A stretch of DNA of 64,000 bases, from the NCBI GenBank assembly GCA_963762205.1, contig CAVXJZ010000002.1, positions 868,001 through 932,000 of the forward strand, given 5' to 3'. Of this stretch, positions 50,040 to 58,159 are shown in pieces. Both the position numbers and the translations under genes were made by a program. A model generated the notes under the pieces. It was given only the letters and a program-made list of their open reading frames with translations. It searched no databases and was not told the DNA's origin. Origin of the DNA: VRUE01 sp963762205. GTDB taxonomy: Bacteria; Actinomycetota; Thermoleophilia; Solirubrobacterales; 70-9. Every line of letters begins with the position of its first letter. The first letter of the stretch is position 1.

Positions 50040-50995
50040 TGCTTCTCACCGCCCTCGCTCGTCGCAGAAGAGTCAGATTTCGACTGCTCCTCGCTCGGGC
50101 TCTCGGCTTCGCCGTCAACCGCCGGCTCCTCCGCTTCGCGTCCGGGGCCGGCGGGTGTCTCCCCAGCCGGATCCTCGGCCTGCTCAGCCGGAGCCTCGTT
50201 CGGGGCTTTCGTCTCCTCGGCCGGCGCGTCTGCCGCCGCCTCCGGTGCGGCCTCTGCGGCGGGTGGCGCCGTAGCGGGGACCGCCCCCGAGGAAGCTTCA
50301 GCTACCGCTGGAGGCACGGTGGGCTCCGCAGCGGCTTCGTCCGCGGGTGGCGCGGACTCGGAGGGGTCGAGGACGGCTTGGCCCGCAGGCCCCTCCGAGG
50401 CCGTGCCAGGACCCGCGGATGAATCCGTTCCGTTCTCCGAGAGGGTCTCCACGGCGCCTTTGGTCTTCTCGACCCCGAGCACCTGGGCGACCGTCAGCCC
50501 GCGCAGCTCGGCAACCTCCTCGGGCCGGCGCAGCCGGATCAGGCCGTCCATCGTCGCCTTGACGAGGTTGATCGGGTTCTGGGTGCCGATGCTCTTCGTG
50601 AGCACGTCGCGGACACCGCCGAGCTCGAGCACGGCGCGCACGCCGCCGCCGGCGATCACGCCGGTACCGGGGCTTGCGGGGCGCAGGACGACGTGTCCGG
50701 CCCCGTAGCGCCCGATGATCTTGTGAGTCAGGGTCTGCCCGTATTTGGGCACCCGGATCAGGTTCTTGCGGGCGTTCTCGACGCCCTTCTGGATCGCCAG
50801 CGGGACCTCGCGGGCCTTGCCGTAGCCGATCCCGACCACGCCCTCCTCGTCGCCGACGGCGACGAGAGCCGTGAACGAGAAGCGGCGGCCGCCCTTGACC
50901 ACCTTGGCGACGCGGTTGATCTCGATCACCCGCTCCTGGAGATCGAGGCCCCTCGGGCTCACCGTCTCCACGTTTGTCATGTCCATGCCCTTCAT
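50036..50995 (-). CDS. rpsE: 30S ribosomal protein S5 with long acidic tail
   Basis: S5 sits at the mRNA entry side and affects decoding accuracy. The first 175 residues are a normal S5 (ERVIEINRVAKVVKGGRRFS, GIGYGKAREVPLAIQKGVEN, RPASPGTGVIAGGGVRAVLE). From about 176 to 319 a tail of 144 residues follows, rich in Ala, Glu, Pro and Ser, acidic and probably disordered. A palindromic element is embedded in this tail at residues 193-219 and is shared with rpsQ. A usual S5 is 165-220 residues, so this is very long. The start is MKGMDMTNVE; any of three Mets could serve. Confidence 0.95.
   Translation of the reverse strand: MKGMDMTNVETVSPRGLDLQERVIEINRVAKVVKGGRRFSFTALVAVGDEEGVVGIGYGKAREVPLAIQKGVENARKNLIRVPKYGQTLTHKIIGRYGAGHVVLRPASPGTGVIAGGGVRAVLELGGVRDVLTKSIGTQNPINLVKATMDGLIRLRRPEEVAELRGLTVAQVLGVEKTKGAVETLSENGTDSSAGPGTASEGPAGQAVLDPSESAPPADEAAAEPTVPPAVAEASSGAVPATAPPAAEAAPEAAADAPAEETKAPNEAPAEQAEDPAGETPAGPGREAEEPAVDGEAESPSEEQSKSDSSATSEGGEKQ
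50341..50418. repeat. palindromic in-ORF element, copy 1 (rpsE tail)
   Basis: A hairpin of about 28 pairs. The 12-base inner stem is 50357-50368 with 50388-50399 (one G-T). After an A-G mismatch an 8-pair stem follows (50348-50355 with 50401-50408), then a GGA bulge, then an outer stem CCGCGGG/CCCGCGG (50341-50347 with 50412-50418). The 19-base loop starts gag and ends gcccgca. It is read in frame as SAGPGTASEGPAGQAVLDPS and on. Confidence 0.75.
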
Positions 50996-51017
50996 AGCGA
51001 TCGACCACCGTAGCGGG

Positions 51018-51371
51018 TCAGAAGTTCAGACCCCCCTCGCGGGCGCCCTCGGCGAGGGCCTTGACCCGGCCGTGGTACCGGTAGCCGCCACGGTCGAAGA
51101 CACAGCTCTCGACGCCCGCCGCCTTGGCCCGCTCGGCGAGCAGCTCGCCGGCGCGTTTCGCCTGCTCGCCGGCGGTGAGCTTGCGCAGCTCGGGCTCGAT
51201 CCAGTTGACGGCGGCCACCGTGTGGCCCTTGCCGTCGTCGATCAGCTGGGCGAAGACGCCCCGGTTGGAGCGGTAGACGGAGAGGCGCGGGCGCTCGGCC
51301 GTGCCGACGATGCGGGCGCGGACCCGGCGGCGGCGGCGCAGGCGCGCCTGGCGCTTGCTGACGACGGTCAT
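51018..51371 (-). CDS. rplR: 50S ribosomal protein L18
   Basis: A 117-residue L18, which binds 5S rRNA. The typical order of parts is present: the basic RQARLRRRRRVRARIVGTAE, RPRLSVYRSNRGVFAQLIDD, and the end VFDRGGYRYHGRVKALAEGA. It lies 3 bases after rplF and 22 bases before rpsE. Confidence 0.97.
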   Translation of the reverse strand: MTVVSKRQARLRRRRRVRARIVGTAERPRLSVYRSNRGVFAQLIDDGKGHTVAAVNWIEPELRKLTAGEQAKRAGELLAERAKAAGVESCVFDRGGYRYHGRVKALAEGAREGGLNF

Positions 51372-51373
51372 CG

Positions 51374-51907
51374 CTAGGCCCTCTTCCCGACCTTGCGGGC
51401 GACGTGCTCGTCGCGGTAGCGGATGCCCTTGCCCTTGTAGGGCTCGGGCGGCCGCCGCTTGCGGATGTCGGCGGCGACCTGGCCGACCAGCTGCTTGTCG
51501 ATCCCGCGCACGACCACCTCGGTCGGCTGCGGGACCTCGAACTCGATGCCCTCGGGGGGCTCGACCGAGACCGGGTGCGAGTAGCCGAGCGCCATCTCCA
51601 GGTTCTTGCCCTTGAGCTGGGCGCGATAGCCGACGCCCTGGATCTCCAGTCTCTTCTCGAAGCCGTTGGTGACGCCCTCGACCATGTTCGCGATCAGGCT
51701 TCGGGTCAGCCCGTGCAGGGCGCGATGCTCGCCGCGATCGGTGGGCCGCTGCACGGTCACCGCGCCGTCGGCGTGCTCGACCTTCATCTCCGCCGAGAGG
51801 CGCCGGTCGAGCTCGCCCTTCGGCCCCTTGACCGCGATGCGGCCGGGGGCGACCTCGACCGTGACGGCCTCGGGCAGCTCCACCGGCTTTCTTCCGATCC
51901 GGCTCAT
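51374..51907 (-). CDS. rplF: 50S ribosomal protein L6
   Basis: A 177-residue L6, with the start MSRIGRKPVELPEAVTVEVA and the end GKGIRYRDEHVARKVGKRA. The middle VGVGYRA-like motif (IQGVGYRAQLKGKNLEMALG) is present. The ATG at 51907 overlaps the rpsH stop (TGATG), so it is preferred over the Met two codons earlier. Confidence 0.97.
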   Translation of the reverse strand: MSRIGRKPVELPEAVTVEVAPGRIAVKGPKGELDRRLSAEMKVEHADGAVTVQRPTDRGEHRALHGLTRSLIANMVEGVTNGFEKRLEIQGVGYRAQLKGKNLEMALGYSHPVSVEPPEGIEFEVPQPTEVVVRGIDKQLVGQVAADIRKRRPPEPYKGKGIRYRDEHVARKVGKRA

Positions 51908-52302
51908 CACCACACGTAGGCGACGACCTCGCCGCCCACTCCCTTCTGCTTCGCTTCGTGGCCGGTCATCACCCCGACCGAGGTGCTGACGATCGCGGTG
52001 CCGGTGCCGCCGTCGACGCGGGGCACGTGCTTGTGGTCGACGTAGCGGCGGCGCCCCGGCCTTGAGATCCGCTCCAGGCCGGCGATCACGGGCCGCCGGT
52101 CCTCCGTGTACTTGAGGCGGATCCTGATCGCCTCGCCGACCGTCGCCGGCTCCTTGGCGAAGTCGCGGATGTAGCCCTGCTCCTTGAGGATGCGGGTCAT
52201 CTCCAGCTTCAGCCGCGAGGCGGGAATCCGCACATCGTCATGGCCGGAGCCGAGCGCGTTGCGGATCCGGGTCAGGTAGTCGGCTATCGGGTCGGTCAGC
52301 AT
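51907..52302 (-). CDS. rpsH: 30S ribosomal protein S8
   Basis: A 131-residue S8 (LTDPIADYLTRIRNALGSGH at its start and TSVGVMTGHEAKQKGVGGEV near its end). In E. coli S8 represses the spc operon. It starts 8 bases after rpsN. Confidence 0.97.
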   Translation of the reverse strand: MLTDPIADYLTRIRNALGSGHDDVRIPASRLKLEMTRILKEQGYIRDFAKEPATVGEAIRIRLKYTEDRRPVIAGLERISRPGRRRYVDHKHVPRVDGGTGTAIVSTSVGVMTGHEAKQKGVGGEVVAYVW

Positions 52303-52309
52303 CGGACTC

Positions 52310-52495
52310 TCACCAGCTCGACTTGGTCATCCCGGGGACGTAGCCCTCGTGGGCCGCCTCGCGCAGGCAGATCCGGCAGAGGCCGAACTTGCGGTAGACG
52401 GCCCGCGGCCGCCCGCAGCGACGACAGCGGCTGTATGCCCTGGTCTTGAACTTGGGTTTGCGGCCCTGACGGACCTTCTGGGAAGTCTTAGCCAT
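52310..52495 (-). CDS. rpsN: 30S ribosomal protein S14, zinc type (rpsZ)
   Basis: A 61-residue S14 of the short zinc-binding type, with C-x2-C in YSRCRRCGRPRAVYRKFGLC and the second pair in LCRICLREAAHEG. The ATG at 52495 overlaps the rplE stop by 8 bases (ATGGCTAA), a frame-switch coupling that also fixes the start. Confidence 0.96.
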   Translation of the reverse strand: MAKTSQKVRQGRKPKFKTRAYSRCRRCGRPRAVYRKFGLCRICLREAAHEGYVPGMTKSSW

Positions 52496-53297
52496 CCTCT
52501 GAATTCTCCTCGTCCGGCTTGGTCTCGGCGTCCTCGCCGCCCTCCTCGCCGCCCTCGCCCTCCTCGGGCTCCGGCTCGGGCTTGGCGTAGGCGTCGGGAT
52601 TCTCCTCTTTGAGCTGCTCGAGGGCGGCGGCCTCGGCCTCGGCCTTGGCGCGGGCCTCCTCCTTGCGCCGCTCCTCCTCCTCTTCCTCAAGCTTCTCCTG
52701 GTCGGCGCCGCCGGGCCGGCCGTCCTGGGCAAACGGCATCCCCAGGCCGAGCAGCAGCTCGAAGGCCTCGAGGTCGGACGGCGCGGTGGTGGTGATCGTG
52801 ATGTCGAGGCCGCGCACCTCGTCGATCGAGTCGTAGTCGATTTCGGGGAAGATCAGCTGCTCCTTGACGCCCATCGAGTAGTTGCCGCGGCCGTCGAAGG
52901 AGCGCGGGTTGAGGCCGCGGAAGTCGCGGATGCGCGGCACCGCGATCGAGCAGAGGCGGTCGAGGAACTCCCACATCCGCGCCCTCCTCAGGGTGACGGA
53001 GACGCCGACCGGCATCCCCTCGCGGACCTTGAAGGAGGCGATCGACTTGCGGGCGCGGCGCACGTTCGGCTGCTGGCCGGCGATCGTCGCCAGCTGCTCC
53101 TGCGCCGCTTCGAGCATCTTGTTGTTCTGCTTGGCCTCGCCGAGCCCCATGTTGAGGGTGATCTTGGTCAGGGTCGGCGCCTGCATCGGCGTCGTGTACC
53201 CGAACCGCTTGACGAGCGCCGGCAGCACCTCCTGCTCGTAGCGCTCGCGCAGGCGCGGCGGCGGCGCGGCCTGGGCCTGGGTCGCGGTCGCCTCCAT
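52488..53297 (-). CDS. rplE: 50S ribosomal protein L5 with acidic C-terminal tail
   Basis: L5 contacts 5S rRNA and the P-site tRNA. Residues 15-195 are a normal L5 (RLRERYEQEVLPALVKRFGY, TKITLNMGLGEAKQNNKMLE, and DITITTTAPSDLEAFELLLG). After the usual end near residue 205 comes a tail of about 65 residues (EKLEEEEEERRKEEARAKAE then Pro/Glu-rich repeats), charged and probably helical then disordered. A usual L5 is about 180-190 residues; this one is 269. It overlaps rplX by one base and rpsN by 8. Confidence 0.95.
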   Translation of the reverse strand: MEATATQAQAAPPPRLRERYEQEVLPALVKRFGYTTPMQAPTLTKITLNMGLGEAKQNNKMLEAAQEQLATIAGQQPNVRRARKSIASFKVREGMPVGVSVTLRRARMWEFLDRLCSIAVPRIRDFRGLNPRSFDGRGNYSMGVKEQLIFPEIDYDSIDEVRGLDITITTTAPSDLEAFELLLGLGMPFAQDGRPGGADQEKLEEEEEERRKEEARAKAEAEAAALEQLKEENPDAYAKPEPEPEEGEGGEEGGEDAETKPDEENSEDG

Positions 53298-53635
53298 CAG
53301 AAGGACGCCCCGCTTCGCTTCGCGAACCGCTCGCGCTCGCCGCCTTTGTCGCGGCGCACGCCGACACGGGTCGGCTTGTTGTCTTTGGGGTCGAGCAGCA
53401 TCACGTTGGAGACGTGAATCGGCCCCTCCTTCTCGACGATCCCACCGACCTCGCCGCCGCGCTGGGCGTCTTTGACCGAGCGTGGGCGTTCGTGGCGCTT
53501 GACCATGTTGAGGTGCTCGACGTAGACCCGGTCGCGCTTTGGTTCGGTGCGCACCACGCGCCCGGTCTTGCCGGCGTCCTTGCCGCCGATCACGACGACC
53601 TGGTCGTCTTTGCGGATCCGCATCGTGCGCCCCAT
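53297..53635 (-). CDS. rplX: 50S ribosomal protein L24
   Basis: A 112-residue L24 with the KOW start MRIRKDDQVVVIGGKDAGKT, then GRVVRTEPKRDRVYVEHLNM and KRHERPRS. The end is KPTRVGVRRDKGGERERFAK. The ATG at 53635 or the one at 53623 can be used. A 68-base gap with a hairpin separates it from rplN. Confidence 0.95.
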   Translation of the reverse strand: MGRTMRIRKDDQVVVIGGKDAGKTGRVVRTEPKRDRVYVEHLNMVKRHERPRSVKDAQRGGEVGGIVEKEGPIHVSNVMLLDPKDNKPTRVGVRRDKGGERERFAKRSGASF

Positions 53636-53649
53636 CAACCACCACCACC

Positions 53650-53672
53650 TTCGCGAGTGCTCCGCTCGCGAA
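53650..53672 (-). repeat. hairpin between rplN and rplX
   Basis: TTCGCGAG (53650-53657) pairs with CTCGCGAA (53665-53672) around a 7-base loop. It lies in one of the few real gaps in the operon, 15 bases before the rplX start. It may be an RNA processing site, attenuator or regulatory hairpin. Confidence 0.5.
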
Positions 53673-53703
53673 AAGTCAGATATGCACGCTCGCTTCGCAT
53701 CGC

Positions 53704-54075
53704 TCAGAGGACCTCTGGCGCGAGCGAGACGATTTTCATGAAGTTCCGGTCGCGCAGCTCGCGGGCGACGGGGCCGAAGATGCGCGTGCCGCGCGGGTTG
53801 TTGCTGGCCGGGTCGATCAGCACCGCCGCGTTTTCGTCGAAGGAGATGTAGGTGCCGTCGGAGCGGCCGAGCTGCTTGCGGGTGCGGACGACGACGGCCT
53901 GCACGACCTCGCCCTTGCGCACGCCTCCCTGTGGGCTCGCCTGCTTGACGGTCGCGGTGATCACGTCGCCGACGCCGGCGTAGCGCCGGTGGGACCCGCC
54001 CTTGACGCGAATGCAGAGGATCTCTCGTGCGCCCGAGTTGTCGGCGACCTTCAGTCTCGACTCCTGCTGGATCAT
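53704..54075 (-). CDS. rplN: 50S ribosomal protein L14
   Basis: A 123-residue L14 of usual size. Typical parts are MIQQESRLKVADNSGAREIL, the CIRVKGGSHRRYAGVGDVI block and GTRIFGPVARELRDRNFMKI. It starts 9 bases after rpsQ. Confidence 0.98.
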   Translation of the reverse strand: MIQQESRLKVADNSGAREILCIRVKGGSHRRYAGVGDVITATVKQASPQGGVRKGEVVQAVVVRTRKQLGRSDGTYISFDENAAVLIDPASNNPRGTRIFGPVARELRDRNFMKIVSLAPEVL

Positions 54076-54084
54076 CGGGCAGCC

Positions 54085-54808
54085 CTACTTCGCCTTCTCG
54101 ACCACGTCGACCAGGCGCCAGCGCTTGGTCTTCGACATCGGCCGGGTCTCGACAATGCGGACGATGTCGCCCTCTCCGGCCTGGTTGCCCTCGTCGTGCG
54201 CGTGCAGCGTCCGCGAGCGGCGCACGACCTTCTCGTATGTGGGGTGGCGGCGGACGATGTCGATCCGCACCGTGATCGATTTCTCGCCCTTGTCGGAGAC
54301 GACGATGCCCTGGCGCACCTTGGCCGCGTTGGCGTCGCGATCGGCGACCGGCGTACCGCTGCCGCGCTCGCCCCGCTTCGCCTTCGCCGCGACACGGCCC
54401 CTGCGCCGCAGGGCCGCCTTCTTCTTGCGCTCCTCGGCCCGCTTCGCCACCCGCTCCTCCGGGCTGAGCTGCGGCCCGGCCTCGTGCGGGCGCCGCGACC
54501 TCTCCAGCCGCCGCTTCGCCTTCCATGGCATGTCGTCGTCCTCGTCGGCACCACCATCGGCTTCCGGCGCGGGAGCGTCGGCGGGAGCGTCAGCTGCAGC
54601 CTCGTCGCCGGCATCGTCGCCGTCGTCGGACGCATCAGCTGCGGCGTCGTCGGCCGGGGGCGCCTCCTCTGCGGGTGGCGTGGACTCGGAGGAGTCGAGA
54701 ACGGAGGCATCGCCCCCGCCCGCAGACTCCTCCGAGGCCGCGTCGGGACCCGCAGCCGAGCGCGTCCTCGTCTGTCGTCTCTGCGTCTTTTTTCTCTTCG
54801 TCCGCCAT
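54085..54808 (-). pseudogene. rpsQ: 30S ribosomal protein S17 with acidic N-terminal extension and a frame break
   Basis: The S17 core lies in the last 80 residues (GIVVSDKGEKSITVRIDIVR, RHPTYEKVVRRSRTLHAHDE, and RPMSKTKRWRLVDVVEKAK). Before it is a basic segment (MPWKAKRRLERSRRPHEAGP then KRAEERKKKAAL), reachable from an ATG at 54531. Further upstream the same frame is open and encodes an acidic segment of about 75 residues without a start codon. The likely start is the ATG at 54808, 2 bases after the rpmC stop (MADEEKKDAETTDEDA), which joins this segment if one base near 54760 is removed. The repaired protein would be 240 residues, against about 85 for a usual S17. An in-ORF palindrome lies at repaired residues 18-47. 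Confidence 0.8.
54669..54755. repeat. palindromic in-ORF element, copy 2 (rpsQ extension)
   Basis: The same structure as the copy at 50341, with 12 perfect inner pairs (54685-54696 with 54725-54736), the A-G mismatch, the 8-pair stem (54676-54683 with 54738-54745), the GGA bulge, and the outer stem CTGCGGG/CCCGCAG (54669-54675 with 54749-54755). The 28-base loop begins gag and ends gcccgca as in copy 1. It is read in the same frame, giving AGPDAASEESAGGGDASVLD and on. Confidence 0.75.
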
Positions 54809-54810
54809 GC

Positions 54811-55023
54811 CTATTTCCTCAGCTCTTTCTCGACGTCGATGCCGCGCTCGCGGGCGACGGTCATCAACCTCGCCACGTCGCGGCGCGAGGCGCCGATCCC
54901 GGCGGTGTTCTCCAGCTCCCCGGTCGCGTGCCGGAAGCGCAGGTTGAACGCCTCCTGCTTCGCCTCGATCAATTTCGCGACCAGCTCGTCGTCTTTGAGG
55001 TTGTGCGCCTGGCCGCCCTTCAC
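54811..55023 (-). CDS. rpmC: 50S ribosomal protein L29
   Basis: A 70-residue L29, helical throughout (LKDDELVAKLIEAKQEAFNL, RFRHATGELENTAGIGASRR). The GTG at 55023 overlaps the rplP stop (GTGA). The end is ERGIDVEKELRK. Confidence 0.95.
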   Translation of the reverse strand: MKGGQAHNLKDDELVAKLIEAKQEAFNLRFRHATGELENTAGIGASRRDVARLMTVARERGIDVEKELRK

Positions 55024-55445
55024 GATTGCGCCTCCGCTCCCTCGCGGACGACGAACTTGGTCCGCACCGGGAGCTTGTGCCCGGCGAGGCGCAGGGCCTC
55101 CTTGGCGAGCTCCTCGGGGACGCCGGCGAGCTCGAACATCACCTTGCCGGGCTTGACCACGGCGACCCACCCCTCGGGGTTGCCCTTGCCGGAGCCCATA
55201 CGGGTCTCGGCCGGCTTTTTCGTGTACGGCTTGTCCGGGAAGATGTTGATCCAGACCTTCCCGCCACGTTTGATCTTGCGGGTCATCGCGACGCGGGCCG
55301 CCTCGATCTGGCGGTTGGTGATCCAGCCGCGATCGAGCGTCTTCAGCCCGTACTCGCCGAAGGCGACGCTGCTGCCGCCCTTGGTGTTGCCGCGCATCCG
55401 CCCGCGCATCTGTTTGCGGTGCTTGACCCGCTTCGGCATCAACAT
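55020..55445 (-). CDS. rplP: 50S ribosomal protein L16
   Basis: A 141-residue L16, which helps bind the aminoacyl tRNA. The start MPKRVKHRKQMRGRMRGNTK, the FGEYGLKTLDRGWITNRQIE block and the PEGWVAVVKPGKVMFELAGV end are all normal. Its first ATG (55445) overlaps the rpsC stop; a Met two codons later is the usual family start. Confidence 0.97.
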   Translation of the reverse strand: MLMPKRVKHRKQMRGRMRGNTKGGSSVAFGEYGLKTLDRGWITNRQIEAARVAMTRKIKRGGKVWINIFPDKPYTKKPAETRMGSGKGNPEGWVAVVKPGKVMFELAGVPEELAKEALRLAGHKLPVRTKFVVREGAEAQS

Positions 55446-56161
55446 CAGCGCCCACCCCCTCCGCGGCGGTCGCCGCCGGGACGGCCGCCGGAGGGCCCGC
55501 CGTCCTCCTCGCCGCCGACCTGGTCGGAGCGGAAGCCCTCGGGCATGACCTCGCCCTTGTTGATCCAGCACTTGACGCCTATCCGGCCCGCGGTCGTGCG
55601 CGCCTCGAAGAATCCGTAGTCGATGTTCGCGCGCAGCGTGTGCAGCGGCACGCGGCCGTCGGAATAGCCTTCGGTGCGAGCCATCTCGGCCCCGCCGAGG
55701 CGGCCGGAGACCTGCACCCGGACGCCCTTCGCCCCCGAGCGCATGGCCGAGGTCAGGGCACGTTTCATCGCGCGCCGGAAGGCGACGCGGTTCTGCAGCT
55801 GCTCGGCGATCGACTGCGCGACCAGCTTGGCGTCGAGCTCGGGGCGCTTCACCTCGCGGATGTTGACCTTGACCGGTTTGCCGGTCAGCTTGTGCAGGTC
55901 CTTGCGCAGGGCGTCGACTTCGCTGCCCGACTTGCCGATCACGATGCCCGGCCGCGCCGTGTGGATGTCGACCGTGATCTCGCCCCGGCGCTCGATCGTG
56001 ATGTCCGAGAGCCCGGCGTGGGACAGCTTGCCGACGATGTGGTCGCGGATCTCAAGGTCCTCGGAGAGGACGTCGGCAAAGCCCTTCTCGTCGTACCAGT
56101 TCGACTTCCAGTCGTGGATGTAGCCGACGCGGAAGCCGCCCGGATGGATCTTCTGTCCCAT
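55445..56161 (-). CDS. rpsC: 30S ribosomal protein S3
   Basis: A 238-residue S3. The start GQKIHPGGFRVGYIHDWKSN, the KH domain with GIVIGKSGSEVDALRKDLHK, and KRALTSAMRSGAKGVRVQVS are all normal. The last 25 residues form a Gly/Arg/Asp-rich tail (GGEEDGGPSGGRPGGDRRGG), as is common in actinobacteria. It follows rplV by 2 bases. Confidence 0.98.
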   Translation of the reverse strand: MGQKIHPGGFRVGYIHDWKSNWYDEKGFADVLSEDLEIRDHIVGKLSHAGLSDITIERRGEITVDIHTARPGIVIGKSGSEVDALRKDLHKLTGKPVKVNIREVKRPELDAKLVAQSIAEQLQNRVAFRRAMKRALTSAMRSGAKGVRVQVSGRLGGAEMARTEGYSDGRVPLHTLRANIDYGFFEARTTAGRIGVKCWINKGEVMPEGFRSDQVGGEEDGGPSGGRPGGDRRGGGGR

Positions 56162-56163
56162 GG

Positions 56164-56733
56164 CTAGTCGTCCTCCGGGCTGAGCGCCACGGCGATGTGG
56201 CTGGTTCGCTTGTGGATCGGCGTCGCCCGTCCGAGCGCCCGCGGCCGGTATCGCTTCAGGGTCGGGCCTTCGTCGACGGTGATCTCGGCGACTCTCATCT
56301 CGTCGGCGACGAGGTCGTGGTTGTTTTCCGCGTTCGAGGCGGCGGACTCGATCAGCTTGCCGATGTCGTGCGCCGCGCCCCGCGGCGAGAACTGGAGCAG
56401 GGCACGCGCCTGCTCGATGTGCAGACCACGGACCTGGTCGGCGACGAGCCGCGCCTTGCGCGGGGCGACCCGCACGTAGCGCGAGCTGGCCCGGACCACG
56501 ATCGCCACCGGCTTCTTGGCTTTTTTCGGCTCGGCTTTTTTGGCAGCCCCTTTTTTCGCCGGGGCTTCCTCTTCCTTTGCAGCTTTTTTGGCGGCCGGTT
56601 TTTTCGCACCGGCTTTGTCCTCTGTTTTCTTCGCAGCCTTTTTCGGCGCGCTCTCTTTTTTCGCAGCCGGTTCTTTTGGTTCTTTTTTTGCCACTTTTTT
56701 GCTGTTTTTCTTATCCGGGCTCTCGTCGGCCAT
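56164..56733 (-). CDS. rplV: 50S ribosomal protein L22 with Lys/Ala-rich N-terminal extension
   Basis: L22 lines the exit tunnel. The core is at residues 78-189 (ASSRYVRVAPRKARLVADQV, RGLHIEQARALLQFSPRGAA, and RPRALGRATPIHKRTSHIAV). In front lies a 75-residue extension rich in Lys and Ala with AAKK-like repeats, similar in style to histone H1-like tails. Its lysines are largely coded AAA in pairs, giving runs of six to seven A, whereas the rest of this GC-rich block mostly uses AAG. A usual L22 is about 110-120 residues. It is close to rpsS (2 bases) and rpsC (2 bases). Confidence 0.95.
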   Translation of the reverse strand: MADESPDKKNSKKVAKKEPKEPAAKKESAPKKAAKKTEDKAGAKKPAAKKAAKEEEAPAKKGAAKKAEPKKAKKPVAIVVRASSRYVRVAPRKARLVADQVRGLHIEQARALLQFSPRGAAHDIGKLIESAASNAENNHDLVADEMRVAEITVDEGPTLKRYRPRALGRATPIHKRTSHIAVALSPEDD

Positions 56734-56735
56734 CT

Positions 56736-57011
56736 CTACTCGGCTCCCTTGCCGGTGCCGGAGTGGGCGCGGAAGGTGCGGGTCGGCGCGAACTCGCCCA
56801 GCTTGTGGCCGACCATCGACTCGGAGATGAAGACGGGCACATGCTTGCGGCCGTCGTGGACCGCGATCGTGTGGCCGACCATCTCGGGGAAGACGGTCGA
56901 GGTGCGCGACCAGGTTTTGAGCATCTGTTTCTCACCGGAGTCGTTCATCGCGTTGATCCGTTTCATCAGCGCCTCTTCGACCCACGGCCCCTTTTTCGTC
57001 GAGCGTCCCAT
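56736..57011 (-). CDS. rpsS: 30S ribosomal protein S19
   Basis: A 91-residue S19 of normal size (MGRSTKKGPWVEEALMKRIN, RTSTVFPEMVGHTIAVHDGR, and VGHKLGEFAPTRTFRAHSGT). It lies 3 bases after rplB. Confidence 0.98.
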   Translation of the reverse strand: MGRSTKKGPWVEEALMKRINAMNDSGEKQMLKTWSRTSTVFPEMVGHTIAVHDGRKHVPVFISESMVGHKLGEFAPTRTFRAHSGTGKGAE

Positions 57012-57014
57012 CGG

Positions 57015-57857
<843 letters not shown>

Positions 57858-57865
57858 CCCTATCC

Positions 57866-58159
57866 CTATGCAGTCTCGGCGCCCTCGAAGAGCTCGATTC
57901 GCTCGCCCGGCGCCAGCTGGACGATCGCCTTCTTCCAACCCCTGGTCCGGCCCCGCGAGAGCCCGCGCTGCTTCGGCTTCGGCCGCACTCGCGAGACCCG
58001 CACGCCGGCGACGGCGACGCCGAAGATCTCCTCCACCGCGTGCGCGATCTGCGTCTTGTGGGCGCGATCGTCGACCCGGAAGGTGTACTTGCCCTCGCCG
58101 ATCAGGGCGTAGCTCTTCTCGGAGACGACGGGGCGGATTATCACCGTGCGCGCATCCAT
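57866..58159 (-). CDS. rplW: 50S ribosomal protein L23
   Basis: A 97-residue L23, which sits at the tunnel exit and binds trigger factor and SRP. The start DARTVIIRPVVSEKSYALIG and the VRPKPKQRGLSRGRTRGWKK block are typical. Its ATG overlaps the rplD stop (TGATG). Confidence 0.97.
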   Translation of the reverse strand: MDARTVIIRPVVSEKSYALIGEGKYTFRVDDRAHKTQIAHAVEEIFGVAVAGVRVSRVRPKPKQRGLSRGRTRGWKKAIVQLAPGERIELFEGAETA

